Part shown: positions 1-9,138 of the stretch, in pieces
Numbering within the stretch: position 1 is the first letter of the stretch
How the letters are laid out: each line of letters starts with the position of its first letter
Assembly: GCA_965227265.1 (NCBI GenBank)
Contig: OZ245738.1
Location: 1,488,001-1,552,000 of the forward strand
Direction of reading: 5' to 3'
Origin: UBA2336 sp965227265
GTDB lineage: Bacteria > Bacteroidota > Bacteroidia > Cytophagales > Cyclobacteriaceae
Length of the DNA stretch: 64,000 nt
Notes under the pieces: model-generated
Databases searched by the model: none
Told to the model about the DNA's origin: nothing
What the model saw: only the letters and a program-made list of their open reading frames with translations
Translations under genes and position numbers: made by a program

Positions 1-1014
1 TATCTCTTTCTCGCGAGTTGTAAGGGACTCGTATAATTCGTTTGCGTGTTGCGATAAAGCTTGTGAAACTTTACCAATGGCATTGTAATGCCGCAGGTCC
101 ATCGGCTCACCTTCTTCACGGTTTTCAAGCCAGTAATCCCACGTGCGCATCAGGGCATGCTGAAGAATCGGTAATTGATCCTGATTCTTGCCCATATCAC
201 CCAACAATCGCTTAACTAATCGCTGTGATATTTTACCTCCACCTACAGCAATCGGTCCTTCGATAACCATCTTGCGCTGTTCGCGCGACATTTGCGGAAC
301 GAGGTAATTGCTTTTATTAATCTCGTCCGTTAAATGCGGAAACACCGAGCAGCTCGCTATAAAATCTGAGCGCATGGTAACGGCCGAGTATATTGGAACC
401 TCGCGCTGATGAACCGCTGTTAAAAGAAGATTTACATATAACTGCGATTCATTGATCGCATCTTCTTCGATTATTTCTTCTTGTAACCGGAACAATTCTT
501 CAAACTGATCGATCATGAAGAAAACGTTCTCTTCACCATGCTTTTGTAAATAGCGTGAAACCTCTACAAGTCCATGCGAACCGCTACGAAGAACAGATAA
601 TATGATTGCTTTATGGATCGCGCGGTCGGCCGATATAATCCGATTCTGTGCGATAAGATAATCAACAACTGACTCGGCTAAGTTTTGGATCGGTGAAGTT
701 CCGGGACGGGTAACTATGATATGCCAGTTCGGGCTCGAGTGTGTGACAAATCCACCGTAAAGTACCGGCACAAGTCCGCAATACATCAGCGATGATTTAC
801 CGCTGCCGGAGTAACCCATTACACAAACAAACCGATTCTGTGAAAGTTTAAGGAGAATATCATCTACCTGACCTTCTCTGCCAAAAAACAGATGGCATTC
901 ATCTACGGTAAATGGTCTGAGGCCAGGAAATGGGTTCGTTGTCCCGGGAGCAAACGCAGTTTGTTCCTCAGGATGCACGGCAATTTCCTCAGCTTGCAAA
1001 GGATTCGTTAGCAT
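1..1014 (-). CDS. STAND-type P-loop NTPase (nSTAND1), 3' part outside the window
   Basis: Read from the ATG at 1014, the frame stays open to base 1, giving 338 residues; the rest of the gene lies left of the window. A Walker A motif GYSGSGKSS is at about residue 67-75 and a Walker B with the STAND-type signature FFMIDQFEELFR is near residue 169. The opening 'NPFPGLRPFTVDECHLFFGRE' region is the usual lead-in of the novel-STAND-1 NTPase family. Such proteins are ATP-driven signalling switches that normally carry WD40, TPR or other sensor repeats after the NTPase; that part is not visible here, so the output is unknown. The call as a STAND NTPase is firm from the motifs; any role in defence, signalling or uptake control is inference. 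Confidence 0.85.
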   Translation of the reverse strand, partial: MLTNPLQAEEIAVHPEEQTAFAPGTTNPFPGLRPFTVDECHLFFGREGQVDDILLKLSQNRFVCVMGYSGSGKSSLMYCGLVPVLYGGFVTHSSPNWHIIVTRPGTSPIQNLAESVVDYLIAQNRIISADRAIHKAIILSVLRSGSHGLVEVSRYLQKHGEENVFFMIDQFEELFRLQEEIIEEDAINESQLYVNLLLTAVHQREVPIYSAVTMRSDFIASCSVFPHLTDEINKSNYLVPQMSREQRKMVIEGPIAVGGGKISQRLVKRLLGDMGKNQDQLPILQHALMRTWDYWLENREEGEPMDLRHYNAIGKVSQALSQHANELYESLTTREKEI

Positions 1015-1158
1015 ACACCACAGACAACCTGAAAGTTAAGCATTTAGCTTGAAAATGATGCTTACCAACTTCAGGATTAGCTTAAAAAATGTTAATAATC
1101 AATCAGTCTAAAAAAATGTGAACTCAAATAAGGCAAAAAAAGCCTGAAAACCAAATAT

Positions 1159-4100
1159 CTACGCGTATTGAATGACCTTGTCGGCCAGCTTAACATTATC
1201 GGCCAGAAGCTCGTAAAACTTGTCTTTATTGAATTTTATGATGCTGGCGTTGGTTTTTGCAATGATTAGATTGGTATTCAGGTAGTTAGACTTTGCCAGC
1301 ATTTCGCCTATAAATTGCCCGCGTAAAATCTCCGAGAAAAAGACCCCTTTTTCGTACAAGTCTACAGATCCATTGATGAGAACGTAAAAGTCATTATTGA
1401 CCTTATCATCCAAAATCAGGTTCTGACCTTCCTTCAATTGTATTTCTTCACTGATATCAGCTAAGTATGAAAGTGTTATCCCTGAAATTCCCTCGAGCAG
1501 ATCAATTTTCTGAAAGAAAAGAACTTCTTCCAAATTGCTCAACCTTCGCTTATCAATTACGATTTCATTTAGCTGCCTTCTTTGCTCTTCCGGCAAACGT
1601 GTTACGTTTTTCAGATAATCTTTCTCGCTGATTTGGTGCAATGCCCAAGCCGCCACCTCACGCACAAGGTTATCAGGATTAAACATTTGTGCGATCAGGT
1701 CAAGCTTGAAGTCTCCTTGTTTTGAAAGACCAATCTGGTAAAGAATGCAGGCTTTAGTCCAACGATTGGATTGCGTAAAGTCGCGATTGATCATAAACTT
1801 TAACGCAAGCCTGGAGTCTAGTTTCACCCGCGGGAAAAACATGTCCAGTTTGTTGATGCGATCTGAGTCCGGGATATCATCCAAAATAGGAATTACCCGT
1901 TGCTTCAATTGGTCCGATAAGAACACATCTAAAAGTTCAACTGCATAGGTAATACCTTCCGTAGTTCCGCTATCAATATTTTCTTTCACCAGCTGTATCG
2001 AACGGGTGTCGTACAACATGGCAAGCAACATATAAATGTGCTCTATATCATTCTTTATTTCACCTCTTAATGAATTGACAATCTGAACGTTAAAGCCATC
2101 TTCTCCAACTTCTTGTATAGCACTTAGATTCCATCGGATATCGGCAATATCAGTTTCAATTGCATACTTAATACGAGTGATTTGAGATACCCCTGCCTTG
2201 AATCCGCATTCTCCAAGTGATAGAAGAACTTGAGACACAATTACCTTATTCGGATAGTCGATTTTATTCCAAAGAATATCCTTCGCGCGTTGCCCTCCGA
2301 TCCTACCCATTACCTGGACAAGCCTTAACATTACCTGCGTGCTTTGGTTGCTTCGGTAGAAAGCGCTGTCCAGCATAGGTAGCGTTTTTGTTCCGATGAG
2401 GATCAATGTATTCATCGACTGATTACTGTACACAGGATTACCCAGGTTTTCAATCAGTGAATAAATTACTTCTGTATTCCATTTTTTAACAGAAGAACGT
2501 ATAGCTGTATTCCGAACTTTTGGTTCCGAATCGTTTAGTAGTTCGATTAAGAAAGACACGCATTCATCAGCAGAAGTATGCAACAAAAGCTCAGCAGCAT
2601 ATTGTCGATCATCGGCATCACCAGATCGTGTTAACCGTTGAATCCGGGTCTTTGTAATGTCCCCACCATTTTGAATGATCAAGTCAAGATCAATCTTACT
2701 TAAAATGTTTTTCGAAGTTTCATCTACCCGACTTGAATCCATCGTGATAACATATTTATCCGATACCGAAAGACCTTTAATCTCATTCAGTCTTTCTTGG
2801 GCATACGTATTCACTGATTCCTCCTGATTTCGGATCAAGCTGTTAACCCAAACCGACAATTGGCTGGCATTGATTTTTTCCAAAAGTTTAAATGAAAAAA
2901 CTGCTTTCCGCGAGTCTGGTTCCATTAACATTGACTCAAGTTTACGGGTAACTTGAGTAAATCCTATTTCAAGTTTATCTTGCTGATAATCAGCATTTTC
3001 AAGCTTAAGTCTTATTTTGTTTCTGTAACCACCATAGAGCCTGTTTACTACGAAGTAATAGGCTATTACGAGTCCGATAAGAAATATCGATATATGAATA
3101 ATCTTGAAGAAAGGAATGAAGGCTAACGCGAAAATAATGGCACCGCCAACAAACCGAGCACTTTCGTTAACAATACCCTCAACTTTTGCCTGGATGTTGA
3201 ATCGAAGTCGGCCATCTAGTGGGATAAAAAAGAGCTTGAATACCGGGTTCTCCATCGAGTCACGCAGCGTCCAGTTGAACAGGCGGCTCATCGCAACAAA
3301 CAGGAAGAAGTAGATAAATCCTGAAGGTGATGCCACCTTATCATATCCCAAGGTAAAACCTGCAACTACTGCTCCAACGGAAAACACAGCCAGCACAAAC
3401 GGAAGGATCAATAAAGAAATGCGTAAGCCATACGTACCAATAATCCGGTTGTTAATAAATGTTTGCATTACAAGGCTCAAAACATACACAGCACCCATAA
3501 AGAATGCGTTAAAGTTTGTAAGCTCCCGCTGATCGGGATATTGAACTTGCACCATCTGCTGAAACTGATATTGGTTTAGTACAAATGCAGTCATCGATAC
3601 GAGAAGCATCAATGACATGATCATGATGTATTTATCTGAAAACATGCGGGTAATGCTTGTTTCCTTTTTTACATTTTCATCAAACTCAGAAGGGTCATTT
3701 TTGGATAGCGTAAAAGACGTTGCTACTACAAAAAGCAACGCGCCAACGATTAACATGCTGATCGTACACAGTAGTAGGTAGTCGGTTGTATCTGGTACAA
3801 GCTTAGCCGTTAGTGGAATTACAAAAGAGGCAACGATCGCGGCTACAAGCTGTCCGGTATCAATCCAGCCAATAATGCTTTTAGTTTGTCGGAAATTGAA
3901 TAATCGCCCAAATGTTCCCCAGTATGAAAGCAACAGAATCGCAATCATCGGACCTGAGGCACAATACATGGTAAAAATTACCTCATCGTGCAGTCCCGGA
4001 TCTCCAAAATGCAGTAAAGAATAAACTCCTATCGTGAATAGGAGAATGAGCCCAACGCTTACTTGTGTAAGTATGGAAAAACGTATAACTGTCTGAAAAT

Positions 4101-4311
4101 AAGAGAATAACGCAGTTGTAACTATACCTAAAATACCAGCAGCGAGAAACGCTTTATCAAGAGAATCGCCCATCCTGTTAAGGAAGATAGAGTCGGCAGT
4201 GATTTGATAGGTGGCCATGAACACCCCCATGAAAAACCCAATGGCAAGCATGAGCGCAACCTGACGCTGCTGAACTGTTTTGAGCTTGAGAAATTCGGGG
4301 ACGCCTGCCAT
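1159..4311 (-). CDS. NTT/MFS-like membrane carrier fused to HEAT repeats and a cyclic-nucleotide-binding domain
   Basis: A 1050-residue protein in three parts. Residues 1 to about 430 are hydrophobic, with roughly 12 membrane segments resembling the ATP/ADP-carrier (NTT) branch of the MFS. Residues about 500-890 are soluble, helical, HEAT-like repeats. Residues about 920-1040 look like a cNMP-binding (Crp-type) domain with the ILRGQFIGEML loop. The family is known in Bacteroidetes but its substrate is not established; nucleotide transport is only inferred. The C-terminal domain suggests gating by a small ligand. I chose the ATG at 4311 because the upstream TTG at 4320 lies inside a perfect TATATTTG -7 element. 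The gene stands alone, after the ompH-like gene and its terminator. Confidence 0.85.
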   Translation of the reverse strand: MAGVPEFLKLKTVQQRQVALMLAIGFFMGVFMATYQITADSIFLNRMGDSLDKAFLAAGILGIVTTALFSYFQTVIRFSILTQVSVGLILLFTIGVYSLLHFGDPGLHDEVIFTMYCASGPMIAILLLSYWGTFGRLFNFRQTKSIIGWIDTGQLVAAIVASFVIPLTAKLVPDTTDYLLLCTISMLIVGALLFVVATSFTLSKNDPSEFDENVKKETSITRMFSDKYIMIMSLMLLVSMTAFVLNQYQFQQMVQVQYPDQRELTNFNAFFMGAVYVLSLVMQTFINNRIIGTYGLRISLLILPFVLAVFSVGAVVAGFTLGYDKVASPSGFIYFFLFVAMSRLFNWTLRDSMENPVFKLFFIPLDGRLRFNIQAKVEGIVNESARFVGGAIIFALAFIPFFKIIHISIFLIGLVIAYYFVVNRLYGGYRNKIRLKLENADYQQDKLEIGFTQVTRKLESMLMEPDSRKAVFSFKLLEKINASQLSVWVNSLIRNQEESVNTYAQERLNEIKGLSVSDKYVITMDSSRVDETSKNILSKIDLDLIIQNGGDITKTRIQRLTRSGDADDRQYAAELLLHTSADECVSFLIELLNDSEPKVRNTAIRSSVKKWNTEVIYSLIENLGNPVYSNQSMNTLILIGTKTLPMLDSAFYRSNQSTQVMLRLVQVMGRIGGQRAKDILWNKIDYPNKVIVSQVLLSLGECGFKAGVSQITRIKYAIETDIADIRWNLSAIQEVGEDGFNVQIVNSLRGEIKNDIEHIYMLLAMLYDTRSIQLVKENIDSGTTEGITYAVELLDVFLSDQLKQRVIPILDDIPDSDRINKLDMFFPRVKLDSRLALKFMINRDFTQSNRWTKACILYQIGLSKQGDFKLDLIAQMFNPDNLVREVAAWALHQISEKDYLKNVTRLPEEQRRQLNEIVIDKRRLSNLEEVLFFQKIDLLEGISGITLSYLADISEEIQLKEGQNLILDDKVNNDFYVLINGSVDLYEKGVFFSEILRGQFIGEMLAKSNYLNTNLIIAKTNASIIKFNKDKFYELLADNVKLADKVIQYA

Positions 4312-4317
4312 AGCTAA

Positions 4318-4325
4318 CAAATATA
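4318..4325 (-). promoter_or_regulatory. Bacteroidetes -7 promoter element (TATATTTG)
   Basis: On the - strand these bases read TATATTTG, a perfect match to the TAnnTTTG consensus of the Bacteroidetes housekeeping sigma factor. It ends 6 nt before the ATG at 4311, so the mRNA would be leaderless or nearly so. Confidence 0.55.
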
Positions 4326-4332
4326 AAAATAA

Positions 4333-4361
4333 AAAACGGCCCCCGAATGGAGAGCCGTTTT
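4333..4361 (-). terminator. Rho-independent terminator after the ompH-like gene
   Basis: An 8-bp perfect stem (AAAACGGC / GCCGTTTT) with a 13-nt loop. Read on the - strand it is followed by a T-rich run. It lies 25 bp past the stop of the gene at 4386-5000 and just upstream of the carrier promoter. Confidence 0.75.
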
Positions 4362-4385
4362 CATTAACCGCGAAGGTTTAACTAT

Positions 4386-5000
4386 TTATTTTGCGAGTGA
4401 ATCTGCTTTCACTTTTGTTCCGTTTTTCTCAGCAGTGTACTGATCGTTCAGACCGTCTACTACGGGTTTAGTAATGTCAAGTGCAGACTTTCCGTACAGC
4501 ACATCACTGGTTGGATCGAATTTCATAACAACCTGAATGTTATTTTCTTCACTATAGGTTTTCAGGAAGGTGGTGATGCGATCGTATAGTTCTTTGTTAA
4601 GCTTAGCTTCTTCTTCAGCTAATTGCTGACCTAAGCTCTGCTGATACATCTGCAAATTCTGCTGCTTTTTACCAAGATCTTCTTGTAAAGCATTGGATTG
4701 GGCAATCGTCATGTTCCCTTGATTTCTTTGAAAAGCTGCGATCTCACTGCGCAATGAATTAGCGCGATTTGTAAGATCTGCATCCAGTTTTTTTGCTTTT
4801 GCTTCCAATACAGTTTTGGTGTCTTCCATAAACCCGTAGTGTTTTAACACACTGTCGGAATTGATATAAGCAATCGTCAAATCACCGACAGGTGTTGCTG
4901 AAGAAGCAGTTTTCGGTTTTGCAGAGGAAAAATGCAGGTAGAATAAAACACCAACCGCAATCAGCAGCACAGCGTTAAGGATAAGCGACAAATTCTTCAT
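4386..5000 (-). CDS. OmpH/Skp-family periplasmic chaperone-like protein
   Basis: 204 residues: an N-terminal membrane or signal segment (about 5-24), a short linker, then 'TIAYINSDSVLKHYGF', the typical start of the OmpH/Skp fold. A long coiled coil (about 65-150) and a C-terminal strand region 'NIQVVMKFDPTSDVLYG' follow. Skp-like proteins hold unfolded outer-membrane proteins in the periplasm. No lipobox is seen, so it may stay anchored by the N-terminal segment. Monocistronic, with a clear terminator. Confidence 0.85.
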   Translation of the reverse strand: MKNLSLILNAVLLIAVGVLFYLHFSSAKPKTASSATPVGDLTIAYINSDSVLKHYGFMEDTKTVLEAKAKKLDADLTNRANSLRSEIAAFQRNQGNMTIAQSNALQEDLGKKQQNLQMYQQSLGQQLAEEEAKLNKELYDRITTFLKTYSEENNIQVVMKFDPTSDVLYGKSALDITKPVVDGLNDQYTAEKNGTKVKADSLAK

Positions 5001-5108
5001 TTCCAGGGTCTATTGTTAATTAAGGGCACAAATATAACGATAAGCCTTAATTGTGCACCATGCCCCGGAATTGGGGATTGTATATTATTTTAAATGATAA
5101 AACCACAA

Positions 5109-5130
5109 GAGACGCAAGATTTTGCGTCTC
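5109..5130. repeat. Palindromic hairpin GAGACGCAA-gatt-TTGCGTCTC
   Basis: A 9-bp perfect inverted repeat with a 4-nt loop, 15 bp after the stop of the acidic hypothetical gene at 5145. It lacks a strong T run on the - strand, so it is a weak terminator or a copy of a dispersed palindromic repeat. A related arm pair (AAAGACGCA / TGCGTCTTT) occurs at 38295-38322. Confidence 0.5.
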
Positions 5131-5144
5131 TACGCTGAAATTGT

Positions 5145-5708
5145 TTATGCCTCTTCTTCGGTGGTTTGGAATGAATAAAAGGTATCATCCAATTGAAGCG
5201 CATCGGTATTAAAATCATTTATGAATTTCTCAACAATTTCTGGTGTAATGGATTCAACATGCAAGCCGATATCAAGCGCGATCCCAAAATCCACATGGTT
5301 ATCCATATCAACATGCTCTTGAACTTTCACGGCTTCTTCTTCCTCAAGCTCCATGATCACCTCAGCCATGTACAATCCAATCTCTTCTTCCCTGCTATCA
5401 AGTGTTGAAAGATCACCGTTTTCATCTTCTTCGTAAGCTATCTTCTTATAATCCGGAAAGTGATTGGCTGCCCGATGTTCTGCGATTTCAAACATTTCAC
5501 TTTCGTGCTGCATACGCAAGTTATACATCACGGCATCATATATTACCTCCAAGCCGCCATCATTTTTGCCTATGAAATAGAAATGCAAGTACTCTTCATT
5601 ATTGTCGTCATCCTCATCAACAAGATATGACCGGCCATAAGCTTCCATCCGCTTTTTGTAATCCTGGATTACAGTTTGATCGTAGCCTTTATTTATCAAT
5701 GTTTCCAT
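5145..5708 (-). CDS. Acidic hypothetical protein, no family recognised
   Basis: 187 residues, very rich in Glu and Asp (for example DEDDDNNEEY near residue 32 and ELEEEEAV near residue 120). No signal peptide or membrane segment, so likely cytoplasmic. The composition is regular and the start ATG is well placed, which supports a real gene. No catalytic motif was recognised. It is transcribed alone, downstream of and on the same strand as the carbonic-anhydrase-like gene, 122 bp away. Function unknown. Confidence 0.7.
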   Translation of the reverse strand: METLINKGYDQTVIQDYKKRMEAYGRSYLVDEDDDNNEEYLHFYFIGKNDGGLEVIYDAVMYNLRMQHESEMFEIAEHRAANHFPDYKKIAYEEDENGDLSTLDSREEEIGLYMAEVIMELEEEEAVKVQEHVDMDNHVDFGIALDIGLHVESITPEIVEKFINDFNTDALQLDDTFYSFQTTEEEA

Positions 5709-5830
5709 AGCATGCGAGATTACTCTTGAATATAAGAACTTATCTTAAAAAATGGGAAACAATAAAGGGATTAAATGCTGCTCCTTTCTATAAAAGACCA
5801 GATAGCTCCCTCAACGGTTATCAGGTCAAA

Positions 5831-6349
5831 TCAAGGGTTTTTGAACCATTCGGCATACATCGGGTAATTCCGTGCGGTACGTTGAATAACGTCTTTCATC
5901 TCATCACCAATGTCTTTCACTTTTTTTGCAGGCATTCCGGCATAAATACTTCCAGGCTCAACTTGGGTTCCGGCCAATACCACAGCACCTGCTGCGATCA
6001 CTGAGTTCTCTCCAATTACGGCATCATCCATCACAATGGCACCCATACCAATCAATACGTTATCCTGAACGGTACATCCGTGAACAATAGCATTGTGTGC
6101 AATGGAAACATTATTGCCAATTACCGTTTTCGCCTTCTGATAGGTGCAATGAATAATAGCTCCGTCCTGAATATTAGTGTTGTTGCCAATCGTTATCGAG
6201 TGAACATCACCCCTTACCACCGCATTGAACCACACTGTACAATTATCTCCCATGAATACTTCGCCTACAATCACTGAATTATCGGCAAAAAAGCAGTTGG
6301 CTCCGAATTGCGGTGTATATCCTCTAACGGATCTGATGATGGCTGGCAT
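5831..6349 (-). CDS. Gamma-carbonic anhydrase-like hexapeptide-repeat protein
   Basis: 172 residues with the left-handed beta-helix pattern of hexapeptide repeats throughout (ADNSVIVGEV, VIGNNVSIAHNAIVHG, VIGENSVIAAGAVV). Histidines in 'AIIHCTY' and 'SIAHNAIVHG' sit where the gamma-carbonic anhydrase family places its three metal-binding His. Length and sequence fit the YrdA/PaaY-like group, many of which have no proven carbonic anhydrase activity. Divergent from miaB with a 76-bp gap to the chosen miaB start. Confidence 0.88.
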   Translation of the reverse strand: MPAIIRSVRGYTPQFGANCFFADNSVIVGEVFMGDNCTVWFNAVVRGDVHSITIGNNTNIQDGAIIHCTYQKAKTVIGNNVSIAHNAIVHGCTVQDNVLIGMGAIVMDDAVIGENSVIAAGAVVLAGTQVEPGSIYAGMPAKKVKDIGDEMKDVIQRTARNYPMYAEWFKNP

Positions 6350-6400
6350 GGGTATTTAAATTCGTACTGACAAGATGTCACAAAAAAACACTAAAATTTG

Positions 6401-6408
6401 TATTTTTG
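6401..6408 (+). promoter_or_regulatory. -7 promoter element (TATTTTTG) of miaB
   Basis: TATTTTTG matches TAnnTTTG and lies 17 nt before the ATG at 6426. It overlaps the longer reading frame that begins at 6375, which argues for the 6426 start. Confidence 0.5.
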
Positions 6409-6425
6409 CGTCCTTATCAGGAATA

Positions 6426-7877
6426 ATGAAGGAATTAATTGACGATTTGGGCATTCTAGATGGAACTGAGGCGCGCGAAACGTACCAAACCACAACGGAT
6501 TCAAACACGGGTAAAGGCCGAAAGCTTTACATCGAAAGCTATGGCTGCCAGATGAATTTCTCCGATAGCGAAATCGTTGCTTCCGTTTTACAGAAAGAAG
6601 GCTTTGATACAACTTCAGATATCAACGAAGCAGATGTTGTGCTTTTGAATACGTGTTCGATTCGTGATAAGGCAGAACAAACAGTTCGTCACCGGTTAAT
6701 GCACATCAATGGTTTTAAGAAACGTAAACCGGAATTACTGGTAGGTGTGCTCGGCTGTATGGCCGAACGGTTGAAAACAAAATTACTCGAAGAAGAAAAG
6801 ATCGTTGATCTTGTTGCCGGTCCGGATGCCTATCGTGATCTGCCCAGGCTTATTGCACAGGTTGATGAAGGTGATAAAGCCATCAACACATTTTTATCGC
6901 GTGAAGAAACCTACGGAGATATCAATCCGGTTCGATTAAACTCGAATGGTGTTACTGCCTTCGTATCGATCATGCGTGGCTGTGATAACATGTGCTCGTT
7001 TTGTGTTGTTCCGTTTACCCGTGGGCGCGAACGCAGTCGTGACCCGCATTCTATTGTTGCTGAAGCAAAGACTTTGTTCGAGCAAGGCTATCGTGAAGTT
7101 ACATTACTTGGACAGAACGTTGATTCATACAAATGGAGTGAAGAAGAAAACAATAAAGCTCGGCTTGAAAAAACGGGCAGCGATAAAATTGTAAACTTTG
7201 CCAACCTGCTGGAATTGGTTGCGCAAATTCATCCCGACTTACGTGTCCGCTTCTCTACTTCCCATCCAAAAGATATTACCGATGAGGTTTTATTCGCTAT
7301 GGCGAAGTATGAAAACATTTGCAAAAATATTCACCTGCCAATGCAAAGCGGAAGCTCACGTGTACTTGAATTGATGAACCGTGGCTATTCACGCGAGTGG
7401 TACATGAGTAAAGCTAAACGCATTCGTGAAATTCTGGGTGATGAGTGCGGAGTTTCATCGGATATGATTAGCGGGTTTTGTTCTGAAACGGAAGAAGACC
7501 ATGAGGAAACCTTATCCATGATGGATGAGATCAGATACGATTTTGCGTACATGTATAATTATTCTGAACGACCCGGAACATTGGCAGAGAAAAAATATCC
7601 CGATGATGTTCCTGAGCATGTTAAGCTAAGAAGACTGGAGGAGATCATTCATCTTCAAACAGAACATTCCATTATCAGGAATAAAAAGGATGAGCAGAAA
7701 ATTTATAAAGTTTTGATTGAAGGATTTTCAAAGAAGTCAGAAGAGTTTTTGCAGGGCCGGAATTCTCACAATAAAGTAATTGTGTTCCCGAAGGAAAACT
7801 TTAAGAAAGGACAATATGTAAATGTTTTAGTTGAACGTTCCGGTCGCGGAACATTGATTGGTAAAGCTGTTGAGTAA
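6426..7877 (+). CDS. miaB: tRNA-2-methylthio-N6-dimethylallyladenosine synthase MiaB
   Basis: 483 residues. MiaB is a radical-SAM enzyme that adds the methylthio group to i6A37 of tRNAs reading UNN codons. The N-terminal MTTase domain shows three cluster cysteines (C41 in SYGCQMN, C77 in LNTCSIR, C111 in LGCMAER). The radical-SAM triad CDNMCSFC is at C187, C191 and C194, followed by VVPFTRGRERSR. A TRAM-like domain ends the protein. The frame is open back to an ATG at 6375, but that start overlaps the -7 element, so 6426 is preferred. First gene of a + strand run; the next gene starts 1 bp after its stop. Confidence 0.96.
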   Translation: MKELIDDLGILDGTEARETYQTTTDSNTGKGRKLYIESYGCQMNFSDSEIVASVLQKEGFDTTSDINEADVVLLNTCSIRDKAEQTVRHRLMHINGFKKRKPELLVGVLGCMAERLKTKLLEEEKIVDLVAGPDAYRDLPRLIAQVDEGDKAINTFLSREETYGDINPVRLNSNGVTAFVSIMRGCDNMCSFCVVPFTRGRERSRDPHSIVAEAKTLFEQGYREVTLLGQNVDSYKWSEEENNKARLEKTGSDKIVNFANLLELVAQIHPDLRVRFSTSHPKDITDEVLFAMAKYENICKNIHLPMQSGSSRVLELMNRGYSREWYMSKAKRIREILGDECGVSSDMISGFCSETEEDHEETLSMMDEIRYDFAYMYNYSERPGTLAEKKYPDDVPEHVKLRRLEEIIHLQTEHSIIRNKKDEQKIYKVLIEGFSKKSEEFLQGRNSHNKVIVFPKENFKKGQYVNVLVERSGRGTLIGKAVE

Positions 7878-7878
7878 C

Positions 7879-9138
7879 ATGAACATTAGCGATTCAGAAA
7901 TACAAAGCGTAAAACAACGGTTTGGCATTATCGGGACTTCCACCCTGCTAAACAATGCTGTGCGTGTAGCGATGCAAGTTGCACCAACGGATATGTCGGT
8001 GTTGATTACAGGCGAAAGCGGAAGCGGTAAAGAATCTTTTTCGAAAATTATTCACAGTCTGAGTCCGCGCAAGCATGGTCAATTCATTGCGATTAACTGT
8101 GGATCAATCCCGGAAGGAACTATTGACTCTGAATTGTTCGGACATGAAAAAGGCTCATTTACAGGTGCCCATGAAGCCCGTAAAGGATATTTTGAGGTAA
8201 CCAATGGTGGGACCATTTTCTTAGATGAGATTGGCGAAATGCCGTTGGGCACACAAGCTCGCTTGTTACGCGTTTTAGAGAATGGAGAATTTATCAAAGT
8301 AGGTTCTTCGAAAGTTATCAAAACTGATGTTCGCGTAGTTGCAGCCACGAATGTTAACCTGATGCTGAAGGTTGAAGAAGGCAAGTTTCGGGAAGATCTA
8401 TATTATCGCTTAAGTACAGTTCCTATTTATGTTCCGCCACTGCGTGAACGTGGAAAAGATGCTGAGTTGCTATTCAGAAAATTTGCCGGTGATTTTGCTG
8501 AGAAGTATAAAGTAAAGCCGATTTCTTTAACCGAAGATGCTAAAGAAGTTTTGCTGAAGTATCGTTTTCCGGGAAACATCCGGCAACTGAAAAATTTAGT
8601 TGAGCAGATGTCTGTTCTCTCAACCGACAATAAGGAAATCAACACCGAGCGTTTACTTCATTACCTACCTCAGGAAAAAAGCTTACCAGCGTTATACCGC
8701 AATGGCAGTTCAGGTGGCGATTCTTTTTCAGAGCGCGATATCTTATACAAAGTTCTTTTCGACATGAAGAAAGACATGGTCGATTTGAAAAAGCTTGTAC
8801 TTCGCGCGTTCAGTGAAGGTGGAAATGCTACTCAGATTGTAAAAGAAAATCCTGAATTATTTGAAGGACTTGATACGTTGCCAACAGCGGATTCACAACT
8901 ATTGAATTACAATAACCCAACCGTTCCGAAAGTTCATGAAGAAACAGACGAAGAAGAAGTTCACGATATTTCACATGAAACAGAAGACGACTCACTTTTG
9001 ATCGAGAAGAAAGAGAAAGAATTGATCGTGCGCGCACTCCAAAAAAATAATAACAGACGTAAAAATGCGGCACGCGATTTGGGTATTTCCGAACGCACAC
9101 TGTACCGCAAAATCAAGCAATATGACCTCGAAGAATAG
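7879..9138 (+). CDS. Sigma-54-dependent transcriptional activator without receiver domain
   Basis: 419 residues. A short N-terminus leads directly into an AAA+ sigma-54 activator domain: Walker A GESGSGKE at about 45-52, the sigma-54 contact loop GSFTGA at 92-97, Walker B 'GGTIFLDEIGEM', and 'ELDYYRLSTVPI'-like sensor regions. A variable linker with an acidic stretch (EETDEEEVHDI) follows, and a Fis-type helix-turn-helix (RRKNAARDLGISERTLYRKI) ends the protein. With no receiver or GAF domain, its activity may be set by level or a partner. The ATG at 7879 directly follows the miaB stop, better than the TTG at 7858. Probably cotranscribed with miaB and the lptE-like gene. Confidence 0.9.
   Translation: MNISDSEIQSVKQRFGIIGTSTLLNNAVRVAMQVAPTDMSVLITGESGSGKESFSKIIHSLSPRKHGQFIAINCGSIPEGTIDSELFGHEKGSFTGAHEARKGYFEVTNGGTIFLDEIGEMPLGTQARLLRVLENGEFIKVGSSKVIKTDVRVVAATNVNLMLKVEEGKFREDLYYRLSTVPIYVPPLRERGKDAELLFRKFAGDFAEKYKVKPISLTEDAKEVLLKYRFPGNIRQLKNLVEQMSVLSTDNKEINTERLLHYLPQEKSLPALYRNGSSGGDSFSERDILYKVLFDMKKDMVDLKKLVLRAFSEGGNATQIVKENPELFEGLDTLPTADSQLLNYNNPTVPKVHEETDEEEVHDISHETEDDSLLIEKKEKELIVRALQKNNNRRKNAARDLGISERTLYRKIKQYDLEE

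Noticed and set aside
5726..6004. A 92-codon frame on the + strand
   Set aside because: Mostly antisense to the carbonic-anhydrase-like gene, no domain or start context.
6375..6377. ATG at 6375 as start of miaB
   Set aside because: It precedes a -7 element at 6401-6408, and MiaB homologues do not need the extra 17 residues.
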